Positions 41,887 to 49,740 of a DNA stretch of 64,000 nt are shown in pieces (within the stretch, counting starts at the first letter, position 1; the number at the start of each line of letters is the position of its first letter). The DNA comes from Asanoa sp040676615 (GTDB lineage: Bacteria; Actinomycetota; Actinomycetes; Mycobacteriales; Micromonosporaceae): contig NZ_JBFAPI010000001.1 in the NCBI RefSeq assembly GCF_040676615.1, forward strand, positions 372,001 to 436,000, in the 5' to 3' direction. Below the pieces are notes generated by a model. That model was not told the DNA's origin. It saw nothing but the letters and a program-made list of their open reading frames with translations, and searched no databases. Made by a program: the position numbers and the translations under genes.

Positions 41887-42189
41887 CCTGTCGCCGGTGG
41901 GCGCACTCGCCGCCGCGTTGACGCCCGCGGGCAGCGCCGGCTTCACCGACGCGCGGTCCGCCGGGCGGCGCCGGCTTCACCGACGCGCGGTCCGCCGGGC
42001 AGCGCCGGCTTCACCGGCGCGCTGGTCCGCCGAGCGGCGCTGGCTTCGCCGACGTGCGGGTCCGTCGGTTGGCGCCGGCTTGTCGGATGTGCGGGTTCGC
42101 GACCTGCCGGCAGCTCGGCGACCGGCACGAGGGGTCCGCGTGGCGGCTGCCGATGTGGCGTTGCGCCACCGGGACGAACGCGGTCGGCG
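41887..42189. other. Convergent gap with degenerate tandem repeat
   Basis: The 303 bp between the regulator stop and the hydrolase stop contains a repeat array at 41929-42101 and no credible gene. Confidence 0.7.
41929..42101. repeat. 34/35-bp degenerate tandem repeat, five copies
   Basis: Copies start at 41929, 41963, 41997, 42032 and 42067 with period 34, 34, 35, 35. The first two are nearly identical, and the later ones drift steadily, keeping a GCGCCGGCTT core and a GGTCCGCC end. Confidence 0.85.
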
Positions 42190-42981
42190 CTACCCGGCGT
42201 GCGCCGCCAGGAAGGTGTCCACATCGGACTCGATGGTGCCGAGCATGTCCCAGCCGTGCAGGCTGCTGTCCTTCAGCTCGACCACCTTCTTGTCGCTGGT
42301 GGACACGGCGGCCAGGAAGTCCTTGGCGCTGTCGCCGCAGAAGGCGGACGGGTCGTTGGTCGCGCAGGCGAACAGCAACGGCATCTTGAGCTCGGGCGCC
42401 GCGTCCATCGGCGTGACGGGCGCGGTGGCTGACGCCGAGAAGCGTGGGTCGTGGGCCGAGAGCGACACCACCGAGTCGACGTCGGTCTCGGGATGGGCGG
42501 CCGCGACCAGGGCGATCGCGGCGCCGCGGGAGGCGCCGACCAGCTGCACGGTCGTGGCGCCGTTGCGGCGCAACTCGGCGGTCGCCGCCGGAACGTCGGA
42601 CGCCGGTTCCGGGCCGCCGCACTCGCTCAACCCGTCGCAGCGCTGGTCGAACGCGATCACCTGGTAGCCCTCACCGGCCCAGCGCCGGGCCTGCTGGAAC
42701 CAGCCGCACAGGTCGCTGCCCAACTGGTGCACCAGGACCAACCCGCGCGGGCCGCTGCCGAACCGGGCGGCGGCCAGTTCGACGCCGTCCGAGGTGGTCA
42801 GCACGACCTTCGTGATCCCGTCGTCGGGGCTGGACCCGCACCGCTCCTCGGGTTCCGGCGCCTGGTCGGCGCTTGACGGCGGGGTGGCGGGAACGTCGTC
42901 GCCGCCGCAGGCAGCGGCGAACGAGAGCGTCAGCACGGCGCAGCAGACAATGGCAGCGAGGCGGCGTGGGAGCGGTTCCAT
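42190..42981 (-). CDS. Exported alpha/beta hydrolase, putative lipoprotein
   Basis: A 263-residue protein with an N-terminal signal ending LSFAAAC, a weak lipobox. The nucleophile elbow is GASRGAA, a candidate acid is in ATNDPSAF, and the His in SSLHGWDML completes a Ser-Asp-His set. Two Cys pairs in the mature part (RCDGLSECGG) suit an extracytoplasmic fold. Its substrate cannot be read from the sequence. The ATG at 42981 is decided by the signal peptide. It is convergent with the MmyB regulator gene. Confidence 0.82.
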   Translation of the reverse strand: MEPLPRRLAAIVCCAVLTLSFAAACGGDDVPATPPSSADQAPEPEERCGSSPDDGITKVVLTTSDGVELAAARFGSGPRGLVLVHQLGSDLCGWFQQARRWAGEGYQVIAFDQRCDGLSECGGPEPASDVPAATAELRRNGATTVQLVGASRGAAIALVAAAHPETDVDSVVSLSAHDPRFSASATAPVTPMDAAPELKMPLLFACATNDPSAFCGDSAKDFLAAVSTSDKKVVELKDSSLHGWDMLGTIESDVDTFLAAHAG

Positions 42982-43040
42982 GATCGGGACTCTAGCGTGG
43001 ACGGACGTTTCGCGACGCCCCGTCCTGAGTCGGTCTACCG

Positions 43041-43454
43041 TCAGTCGCGGGCCAACCCGTGCAGGATCCGGCTGAGGTGGTCGCGGTCGCCGGGAGAGAG
43101 GGCGCCGAAGAAGCGGGCCGCCTCGGCCGTGCGGGCCTGCTGGATCGCCGCGGCGGCCGCCTCGCCCGCGGCGGTCAGGCCCACCAGCGTGGCGCGGCGG
43201 TCGGCCGGGTCGGGGTGGCGTTCGACCAGGCCGCGGCTCTGCAGGTCGTCGACCACCTCTGTGGTGGAGCGGGGCGCGATGTGCAGCTTCTCGGCCAGGT
43301 CGCCGAGGCGGATCGGGCCGTGGTCGACCAGCGCGTTGAGCGCCCGCCACTGGCCGGGCGTCACGTCCCACGGTGCCATCGTCTGCCGGTTGAGGTGCCG
43401 CAGCCGGCGGGCCACGCCCCAGAAGGCCTCGGAAAGGCTTTCGCCGTCATCCAC
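43041..43454 (-). CDS. MarR-family regulator
   Basis: A 137-residue winged-helix regulator (GDLAEKLHIAPRSTTEVVDDLQSRGLVERHPDPADRRATLVGLT is the helix-turn-helix and wing). It is divergent from the ABC exporter gene with overlapping palindromes between them, so it most likely represses both and responds to a drug or redox ligand. Confidence 0.9.
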   Translation of the reverse strand: MDDGESLSEAFWGVARRLRHLNRQTMAPWDVTPGQWRALNALVDHGPIRLGDLAEKLHIAPRSTTEVVDDLQSRGLVERHPDPADRRATLVGLTAAGEAAAAAIQQARTAEAARFFGALSPGDRDHLSRILHGLARD

Positions 43455-43476
43455 GGGAATACCGTACCAACGGATC

Positions 43477-43498
43477 AGGTTGTAACCTCATGTTGAGG
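43477..43498. promoter_or_regulatory. Overlapping palindromes, probable MarR operator
   Basis: AGGTTGTAACCT (43477-43488) is an AGGTT/AACCT palindrome, and CCTCATGTTGAGG (43486-43498) is a second inverted repeat sharing three bases with it. Both lie in the 81-bp gap between the MarR and ABC genes. Confidence 0.5.
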
Positions 43499-43535
43499 GA
43501 ACCTCAGCAATATCGCCCGGGAGGACCACCGGATC

Positions 43536-45308
43536 TTGCCTTTCCACGAATCTGGCCGTCGCGCCAGCGAGGCCGAGAAGACCCAGGCACGCGAGGTGTC
43601 GCTGCGCCGGATCGGGCGGCTCTTCGGACCGCACCGCTGGCCCCTCGCCGTTGTCACACTCATCATCATCGCGTCGTCGATCATCGCGATGGCGTCGCCG
43701 TTCCTGCTCCGCGCGGTCATTGACCGGGCGTTGCCGCAACAGGACCTCAGGCTGCTGGTCTGGCTGGTGGTCGGCATGATCGGCGTTGCCGCGGCCACCG
43801 CCGCCCTCGGCGTCGTGCAGACCTGGATATCGACCGCGGTCGGGCAGAAGGTCATGCACGGCCTGCGTACGACGGTCTTCGCCCACCTGCACCGCCAGTC
43901 GGTCGGCTTCTTCACCCGGACGCGCACCGGCGAGGTGCAGTCGCGCATCACCAACGACATCGGCGGCATGGAAGCGGTCGTCACCACGACGGCCACGTCG
44001 ATCGCCTCGAACCTCACCACCACCATCGCCACCATGGCCGCGATGGTCGCCCTGTCCTGGCGCCTGTCGCTGGTGTCGCTGATCGTGCTGCCGCCGGCGA
44101 TCTATCTGACCCGCCGGGTCGCCCGGATGCGCCGGGTCATCACCGAGCAGCGCCAGCGCGAGCTCGCCGACCTCAACGTCACCATCGAAGAGGGCCTGTC
44201 GGTCAGCGGGGCGCAGCTCAGCAAGACGCTGTCCACCGGCAGCGCGCTGGTCGAGCGGTTCACCGCCTCGTCGCGCCGGCTGATCGACCTGGAACTGCGC
44301 TCCGAACTCGCCGGCCGCTGGCGGATGGCCTCGATGAGCATCATCTTCGCCGCGATCCCCGCGCTGATCTACCTGAGCGCCGGCCTGCCGTTCTCCGCCG
44401 GCGCGCTCAGCATCGGCACGCTGGTCGCGTTCACCGCCTTGCAGGCCAACCTGTTCCGGCCGCTGATGGGGCTGCTGAACGTGGGCGTCACGCTGACCAG
44501 TTCGCTCGCGCTGTTCGGGCGGATCTTCGAGTATCTCGACCTGCCCGTCGAGGTCGACGACCCGGAGTCGCCGGTCACTCTGGAGCGCCCGGCCGGGCAC
44601 CTGCGGCTGGAGAACGTCAGCTTCACCTACCCGGGCAACCCGACCCCGGCCGTCGCGGGCGTGACGCTCGACGTGCCCACGGGTACGTCGCTGGCACTGG
44701 TCGGCGAGACCGGGTCCGGGAAGAGCACGATCGCCTCGCTGATCGCCCGCCTCTACGACCCGACCGACGGCCGGGTGACCATCGACGGGGTCGACGTGCG
44801 CGACCTGCGCCTGGCCGACCTGGCCTCGATCGTGGGCGTGGTCAGCCAGGAGACCTACCTGCTGCACACGACGATCCGGGAGAATCTGCGGTACGCGGCT
44901 CCGTCCGCCACCGACGCCGAGATCGAGTCGGCCGCTCGGGCGGCACAGATCCACGACGTGATCATGGAGCTGCCGGACGGGTACGACACCACCGTCGGGT
45001 CGCGCGGGCACCGGTTCTCCGGCGGGGAGAAGCAGCGCATAGCGATCGCCCGTACGCTGCTGCGCGATCCTAGGATCCTGGTACTCGACGAGGCGACCAG
45101 CGCGCTGGACACCTCCACGGAACGGGCGGTGCAGCAGGCGTTCGACCGGCTGGCCCGCGGGCGCACGACCGTGACGATCGCGCACCGGCTGTCGACCATC
45201 CGCGACGCCGACCAGATCGTGGTCGTCGACCACGGGCGGGTGCTCGAATCGGGTACGCACGAGACGCTTGTCGACTCGGCCGGCCGCTACGCCGCGCTGG
45301 CCGCCTGA
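43536..45308 (+). CDS. ABC exporter, fused permease and ATPase half-transporter
   Basis: A 590-residue half-transporter with a six-helix membrane domain (1-320) and an ATPase domain with Walker A GETGSGKST (about 390), signature SGGEKQRIAIARTLL, Walker B ILVLDEATSALD and H-loop IAHRLSTI. It should act as a homodimer or pair with another half, exporting lipid- or drug-like compounds. The start is a TTG at 43536, the only start consistent with the nearby GGGAGG (about 11 nt) and the first membrane helix; this is a rare start codon. It is divergent from the MarR gene. Confidence 0.88.
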   Translation: MPFHESGRRASEAEKTQAREVSLRRIGRLFGPHRWPLAVVTLIIIASSIIAMASPFLLRAVIDRALPQQDLRLLVWLVVGMIGVAAATAALGVVQTWISTAVGQKVMHGLRTTVFAHLHRQSVGFFTRTRTGEVQSRITNDIGGMEAVVTTTATSIASNLTTTIATMAAMVALSWRLSLVSLIVLPPAIYLTRRVARMRRVITEQRQRELADLNVTIEEGLSVSGAQLSKTLSTGSALVERFTASSRRLIDLELRSELAGRWRMASMSIIFAAIPALIYLSAGLPFSAGALSIGTLVAFTALQANLFRPLMGLLNVGVTLTSSLALFGRIFEYLDLPVEVDDPESPVTLERPAGHLRLENVSFTYPGNPTPAVAGVTLDVPTGTSLALVGETGSGKSTIASLIARLYDPTDGRVTIDGVDVRDLRLADLASIVGVVSQETYLLHTTIRENLRYAAPSATDAEIESAARAAQIHDVIMELPDGYDTTVGSRGHRFSGGEKQRIAIARTLLRDPRILVLDEATSALDTSTERAVQQAFDRLARGRTTVTIAHRLSTIRDADQIVVVDHGRVLESGTHETLVDSAGRYAALAA

Positions 45309-45370
45309 TCTTCGGTCCCCACCGCCTCGTTCACGGGCGGGCCGGCACCGGGCGGGGTAAGACTGGATGG

Positions 45371-45688
45371 ATGGCTAGGGAAGAGGACTTCACCACCGAG
45401 GCGGCCGAGGGCCAGCGGGACCGGCGTTTCCACGGTGGCGCGCCACAACGGCTCGACGACGACGAGCTGGCGCGCCGCACCGAGGAGGAGCGGGTCGACG
45501 CCGGGACCAGCGACTACGACCCCGACGACGTGCCGCCCGCGACCGACGACCCGGCGCCCAGCGACCTGGGCGACTCGGCTCTCGTCCAAGACATCGAGGG
45601 CATCGGCGCGCGGCAGGAGGACGAGGGGGAGACCCGGCCGCTGAGCGAGGACAACCCATTCCCGCCGACGCGGTACGAGGAATCGTAG
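45371..45688 (+). CDS. Small acidic disordered protein of unknown function
   Basis: A 105-residue polar protein rich in Asp, Glu and Pro with no hydrophobic core (ERVDAGTSDYDPDDVPPATDDPAP). It follows the ABC exporter by 62 bp on the same strand and may be cotranscribed. The codon bias looks actinobacterial. I do not recognise the family. Confidence 0.6.
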   Translation: MAREEDFTTEAAEGQRDRRFHGGAPQRLDDDELARRTEEERVDAGTSDYDPDDVPPATDDPAPSDLGDSALVQDIEGIGARQEDEGETRPLSEDNPFPPTRYEES

Positions 45689-45697
45689 TTTCAGGGT

Positions 45698-46660
45698 TCA
45701 CAGGGGGTCGAGGCCGGCCTCTCTGAGGTTGGCGACGGCCTGGCCCACCTCGTCCGAGCCGGGCGCCGGGATGGGTACCCGCGGCGTGCCACCGGACTGC
45801 CCGTACGCGCCGCGCAGCGCTTTGATCAACCCGAGTGGTGTCTTGCCCTCGCGCAGCGCGGCACCGTGTGCGAACTCGCCGGCCTGCATGATCCAGCCGA
45901 GCCGCTTCTGCGCGTCGTGCCACTGTCCTTTCTCGACGGCCAGGAAGAACTCGTGCAGGTAGGGCTGGCGCGGCGTCTGCAGGAACAGCGCCCGGCTCGA
46001 TCCCATCACCACGTCGGGCGCCAACTCGGGATAGATCATCCGGGCGACCAGGAAGTATTCCTCGACCGGGCTGGTCACCATGATGTCGCGGCCGACCGCC
46101 GCCAGCGTCTCCAGAAAGACGTCGAGCCGCACCGCGCCGCTGAGCAGCAGCGCCATCTGCGGGCGGTCGGCGAGTTCGCGGATGACCGGGAGCCCGATCT
46201 CGTACCCCACCTCGGTGATCGCCGTGTTGTAGATCCCGAACGGCGCCGGCACCCGGCCGAGCACGTAGTCGAAGAAGGCCAGCACCCCGTTCTCGCCGCG
46301 CGGCCCGAAGAACGGCGGCCAGAGCATGATCAGACCGGCTCCGGACTCCGCCGCGTGCGTCGCGATGTCGACCGCGTCGTCGGGCGCGGTGTGCGTGGCC
46401 GAGACGGCGACCGGCACCCGCCCCGCCACGGCGTCCAGCACGATCTCGGCGAGCCGCTTGCGCTCCGGCACGGTGAGCAACCAGAACTCCTGCCAGACGG
46501 AGCCGACGTAGAGCCCGCCGACGCCCGGCAGGCTCAGCGTGTAGTCGACGTCCCTGCGCAACGCGGCCTCGTCGATCGTGCCGCTGTCGGTGTAGGGCGT
46601 GAACGTCACCGGGATGTAGCCGGACAGGTTCGTCCGGGCCCACGTCTTAGCGTCGGTCAT
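45698..46660 (-). CDS. Dihydrodipicolinate synthase-superfamily protein lacking the Schiff-base lysine
   Basis: A 320-residue TIM-barrel protein of the DapA/NanA superfamily, supported by YIPVTFTPYTDSGTIDEAALRRDVDYTL, GSVWQEFWLLTVPERKRL (in place of GTTGE) and GIYNT (the conserved Tyr). The expected lysine of the GIK strand is not present: that strand reads ALLLSGAVRLD, and no lysine occurs from about residue 70 to 245. Classical Schiff-base aldolase chemistry is therefore unlikely. It lies 12 bp after a PEP mutase-superfamily gene, in an operon. Confidence 0.8.
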   Translation of the reverse strand: MTDAKTWARTNLSGYIPVTFTPYTDSGTIDEAALRRDVDYTLSLPGVGGLYVGSVWQEFWLLTVPERKRLAEIVLDAVAGRVPVAVSATHTAPDDAVDIATHAAESGAGLIMLWPPFFGPRGENGVLAFFDYVLGRVPAPFGIYNTAITEVGYEIGLPVIRELADRPQMALLLSGAVRLDVFLETLAAVGRDIMVTSPVEEYFLVARMIYPELAPDVVMGSSRALFLQTPRQPYLHEFFLAVEKGQWHDAQKRLGWIMQAGEFAHGAALREGKTPLGLIKALRGAYGQSGGTPRVPIPAPGSDEVGQAVANLREAGLDPL

Positions 46661-46672
46661 CTTCTTCTCTTC

Positions 46673-47548
46673 TCACCATCTGTTCTCCAGCCACCGGTCG
46701 ACGCCGGTCATCGTCGCCAGGTCGACGGGCGTGAGCAGCGACATCGGCCCGGGTTCGTCGGTGAGGGCGGCGGCCAGTTCACGGGCCATCCCGGTCACCG
46801 CGGCGGCGATGAGCAACTGCGACATCAGATAGAGCCCGAACCCCATCCGCCGCGCCTCGTCGACGGGCAGGTGCCGCCCGGTGGGCGAGTGCACGACGAT
46901 GCGATTGGCCGGCACCCGGTCGACCAGAAACTGGTAGGCGGAGATCCGCCGCTCCCGATCGGCCGGCGTGTCCGGATAGTTGAGGTAGCGCGTCATCAGC
47001 GGCAGCACCAGATCGGCACCCGCGTCCAGGTAGGACTCGCACCGGTTGCGCGCGTCGTCGACCGAGTCGCGCACGGCGTCGGTCCGGACGATCACGGCCG
47101 TCTCGCGCCCGACCTCCCGCCGGACGACGGCGATCTCCCGCCCCATCTCGGCCATGGTCCGCAGCGGCCGGTCCTTGCCGAATCCGAGCCGGTCCTCGAG
47201 CACGAAGGCGGCGGCGCCGGCCGAGAACGCGTCGGCGGCGCGCTCCTCCGCGCTGCGTTCGCCTTCGAGGCCCGTCTGCCCGTCGACGATGATCGCGAGC
47301 CCGGCGGCGTCGACCAGTTCCCGCGCCCGATCGAGGTACCGCTCCCACGGATCGTGCGGCGCGTGCGGCGAGGGAGCGTCGGCGGCCTGGAACCCGAACG
47401 GCGTCAGGTAGGCGGCCTCGATCCCGGCCGACTCCAGCACCCGGGCCCCGACCACGTCGTAACAGCCGGGCGCCACCACGAGATCGCCGGAAGCCAACGC
47501 ATCCCGCAACACGGCCCGCGGCACCGGCGCCACGTCCACCCCATCCAC
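46673..47548 (-). CDS. PEP mutase/isocitrate lyase-superfamily protein
   Basis: A 291-residue TIM barrel of the PEP mutase/carboxyphosphonoenolpyruvate/2-methylisocitrate lyase superfamily. Marks are APGCYDVVGARVLESAGIEAAYLTPFG, DGQTG in place of the usual DADTG, FVLEDRLGFGKDRP and IVRTDAVRD. It would catalyse a C-C or P-C bond lyase or mutase step on a 2-oxo acid or phosphonate. The start is one of several GTGs (47548, 47539, 47533). The frame stays open to 48061 through the 24-bp repeat, but that extension is low-complexity polar sequence and is doubtful. It pairs with the DapA-like gene downstream. Confidence 0.75.
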   Translation of the reverse strand: MDGVDVAPVPRAVLRDALASGDLVVAPGCYDVVGARVLESAGIEAAYLTPFGFQAADAPSPHAPHDPWERYLDRARELVDAAGLAIIVDGQTGLEGERSAEERAADAFSAGAAAFVLEDRLGFGKDRPLRTMAEMGREIAVVRREVGRETAVIVRTDAVRDSVDDARNRCESYLDAGADLVLPLMTRYLNYPDTPADRERRISAYQFLVDRVPANRIVVHSPTGRHLPVDEARRMGFGLYLMSQLLIAAAVTGMARELAAALTDEPGPMSLLTPVDLATMTGVDRWLENRW

Positions 47549-48290
47549 GGCACTGGGATGCCCGTGACCGCCGGTGCCGGCATCGCGGTCGCTTTCGCGG
47601 TCGTCCCTGTGCCGGAGGTGCTGCCGGTGCGGGGGCGGGTCCGGGTCGTGGTGCTGGCGGCTGCCGTGGGGCTGGTGCTGGCGGCAGCCGTCGGGTTGGT
47701 CCTGGGCGCTGCCGTGGGGTTGGTCCTGGGGGCTGCCGTGGGGTTGGTCCTGGGGGCTGCCGTGGGGTTGGTCCTGGCGGCCGCCGTCGGGCCGGTCCTG
47801 GGGGCTGCCGTGGGGTTGGCCCTGGGGGCTGCCGTGGGGTTGGCCCTGGGGGCTGCAGTGGGGTTGGTCCTGGCGGCTGCCGTGGGGTTGGCCCTGGCGG
47901 CTGCTGTGGGGCTGCGGGCCGTGCGGGTGGTCGCCGGCGGCGGAAGGCTGCTCGCGGCGGTCGCGGCCGGCGGGCTCGCCGCCTGGGCTGGTGTCAACCC
48001 ACCCACCGCCGTGGCGGCGGCCGGCTCCGCCCCGGGCGATCAACAACTCGTCACCGAGCACTTACGGAACGCTACGCTGCCGCGCCTTCGGCGCGCCATA
48101 AATGGGACATTTTTGAGCTAATGGCGACCGCCACTGGCCGCAGCACTGCCTCCACGCGGGCGCCCCGTCCAGAGCCGACCACGGAGAGCCCGTTCCGCGC
48201 AGCCAACGGGGACTACCCGGCGCGAGGGCCGCGCGCCCGTCCGGCGGTGCGGCGGTCCGGAGACCCGCAGGCGCAGGGTGTCGTGGTGGG
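47549..48290. other. Region between the PEP mutase-like and dinB genes
   Basis: It contains the 24-bp repeat array, then an AT-rich stretch near 48097-48120 with a short CGCGCC/GGCGCG hairpin (about 48081-48096). No convincing gene. An open frame on the plus strand (47558-48121) is discussed under rejected items. Confidence 0.55.
47652..47915. repeat. 24-bp tandem repeat, eleven copies
   Basis: Unit markers (CTGCCG-like) fall at 47661, 47685, 47709 and so on to 47901, with a strict 24-bp period. Read on the minus strand it gives QPHGSPQD-like polar octapeptides, read on the plus strand AAVGLVLG-like hydrophobic ones. The period equals eight codons, so any frame passing through it stays open. 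Confidence 0.95.
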
Positions 48291-49481
48291 TCAGTCGGGG
48301 AGCATAGGCATCTCCAGGCCCGGCCCGTGGCCGACAAGGGCGCCGCGGGTGATGGCGGACGAACCGAAGCGGTCGCGGACCGCGTCGAGTGCGGCGTCCA
48401 GCGCGACACCATCCTGGTCCGCGAAGGGAAGCGGGAGTTGCATATAACGGTCGTCGAGGTTGCCGACCGAGATGCCGATCAGGGTGATGCCGCGCTCCTC
48501 GATCATCGGCAGCGCCGCCGCCAGCAGGCGGCGGGTGGCGTCGAGGATCGTCTGGGTGTGTGAGGTCGCGCGGGGAAGGGTGTGCGACCTCGTCGCCCGG
48601 GTGAAGTCGGTGAAACGCAGCCGCAGCACGACCGTGCGGCCCGTCCGGCCGGCGCCGCGCATTCGCCGGGTCACCCGGTCGACCAACCCGGCCAGCATGC
48701 CGTCGAGCGCGGCCGGTGTGCGCGGCCCCCGACCGAGCGCCCGCTGGGCGCCCATCGACCCGCGCCGCTTGCCGGTCTGCACCGCGCGCGGGTCGCGGTT
48801 GTGCGCCAGCGCGTCGAGATGCCGGCCGGCGCCCCGGCCGAGCAGCGACACCAGCGTCGCCTCGCCGAGCCCGGCGAGTTGGCCGACCGTGAAGATCCGG
48901 CGGTCGCGGAGCTTCGCGGCGGTCACCGGGCCGACGCCCCACAACCGTTCGACCGGCAGCGGATGGAGGAACTGCAACTCCTTGTCTGTCGGCACCACCA
49001 GCAGTCCGTCGGGCTTGGCGACCCCGCTCGCCACCTTGGCCAGGAACTTGGTGCGCGCGACGCCCACCGTGATCGGCAGCCCGACCTTGTCGCGGACCGC
49101 CCGCCGCAGGTCGGCGGCGATCTCCGACGGCGGACCCGCGATCCGCCGCAGCCCGCTGACATCGAGGAACGCCTCGTCGATCGAGAGGCCCTCGACCATC
49201 GGGGTGGTCTGCCGGAACACCTCGAACACGGCGCGGCTCGCCTGCGTGTAGGCGGACATCCTGGGCTCGACGACGATCGCCTCGGGGCACAGTCGTCGTG
49301 CCGCATGGCCGCCCATCGCCGTGCGTACGCCCGCCGCCTTCGCCTCGTAGCTCGCCGCCAGGACCACGCCGCCGCCCACGATCACCGGACGGCCCCGCAG
49401 CCTGGGGTCGTCGCGCTGCTCGACCGACGCGTAGAAGGCGTCAAGATCGGCGTGGAGGATGGTCCCTTCTGACACGAACAT
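48291..49481 (-). CDS. dinB: DinB-family (Y-family) DNA polymerase
   Basis: A 396-residue translesion polymerase. Palm motifs HADLDAFYASVEQ and SIDEAFLDV carry the catalytic carboxylates, with ASYEAKAAGVRTAMGG (fingers), the thumb helix-hairpin-helix LWGVGPVTAAKL and the little-finger domain. The C-terminus ends in LPLPFADQ-like and MLPD segments that may bind the beta clamp. The ATG at 49481 lies within a LexA box; a GTG at 49475 is an alternative. No ribosome site precedes either, so the mRNA may be leaderless. It would be induced in the SOS response. Confidence 0.92.
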   Translation of the reverse strand: MFVSEGTILHADLDAFYASVEQRDDPRLRGRPVIVGGGVVLAASYEAKAAGVRTAMGGHAARRLCPEAIVVEPRMSAYTQASRAVFEVFRQTTPMVEGLSIDEAFLDVSGLRRIAGPPSEIAADLRRAVRDKVGLPITVGVARTKFLAKVASGVAKPDGLLVVPTDKELQFLHPLPVERLWGVGPVTAAKLRDRRIFTVGQLAGLGEATLVSLLGRGAGRHLDALAHNRDPRAVQTGKRRGSMGAQRALGRGPRTPAALDGMLAGLVDRVTRRMRGAGRTGRTVVLRLRFTDFTRATRSHTLPRATSHTQTILDATRRLLAAALPMIEERGITLIGISVGNLDDRYMQLPLPFADQDGVALDAALDAVRDRFGSSAITRGALVGHGPGLEMPMLPD

Positions 49482-49488
49482 ATGTTCG
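49475..49488. promoter_or_regulatory. LexA (SOS) box overlapping the dinB start
   Basis: CGAACATATGTTCG, a perfect palindrome matching the actinobacterial CGAAC-N4-GTTCG consensus. It covers the dinB start codon itself, so LexA would sit on the initiation site. The 252-bp gap to the amylase gene is otherwise featureless. Confidence 0.8.
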
Positions 49489-49740
49489 CATGGGCAGCTC
49501 AGGCCGTGTCCAGAGAGTGTGGCGATAACGCGGTCAGAATTTTTCCGGCCCTCCTCCGGGGCGGCGGGCAGGTAACGATCCTGTGAAGGAGACCCCACCG
49601 TTTCCGTGCAATCGTCGCCTCACGCTGTCTGTTGAGGACGTTTGTGCCCGCGTACCCCCGGATTGTCCTTCTGGTTCACCCGCTTGCAATGTCGTAGCCC
49701 TTCGGTAACGTCCCCGTCGGTCGATGTCCGAGGGGGGAAG

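Noticed and set aside
47558..48121. Plus-strand open frame through the 24-bp repeat, giving a hydrophobic AAVGLVLG repeat protein
   Set aside because: No homology or ribosome site, and the frame is open only because the repeat period is a multiple of three. Kept as a question in the findings, not as a gene.
48121..48447. Short plus-strand open frame at the dinB 3' end
   Set aside because: It overlaps dinB antisense, is Arg/Ser-rich and has no domain.
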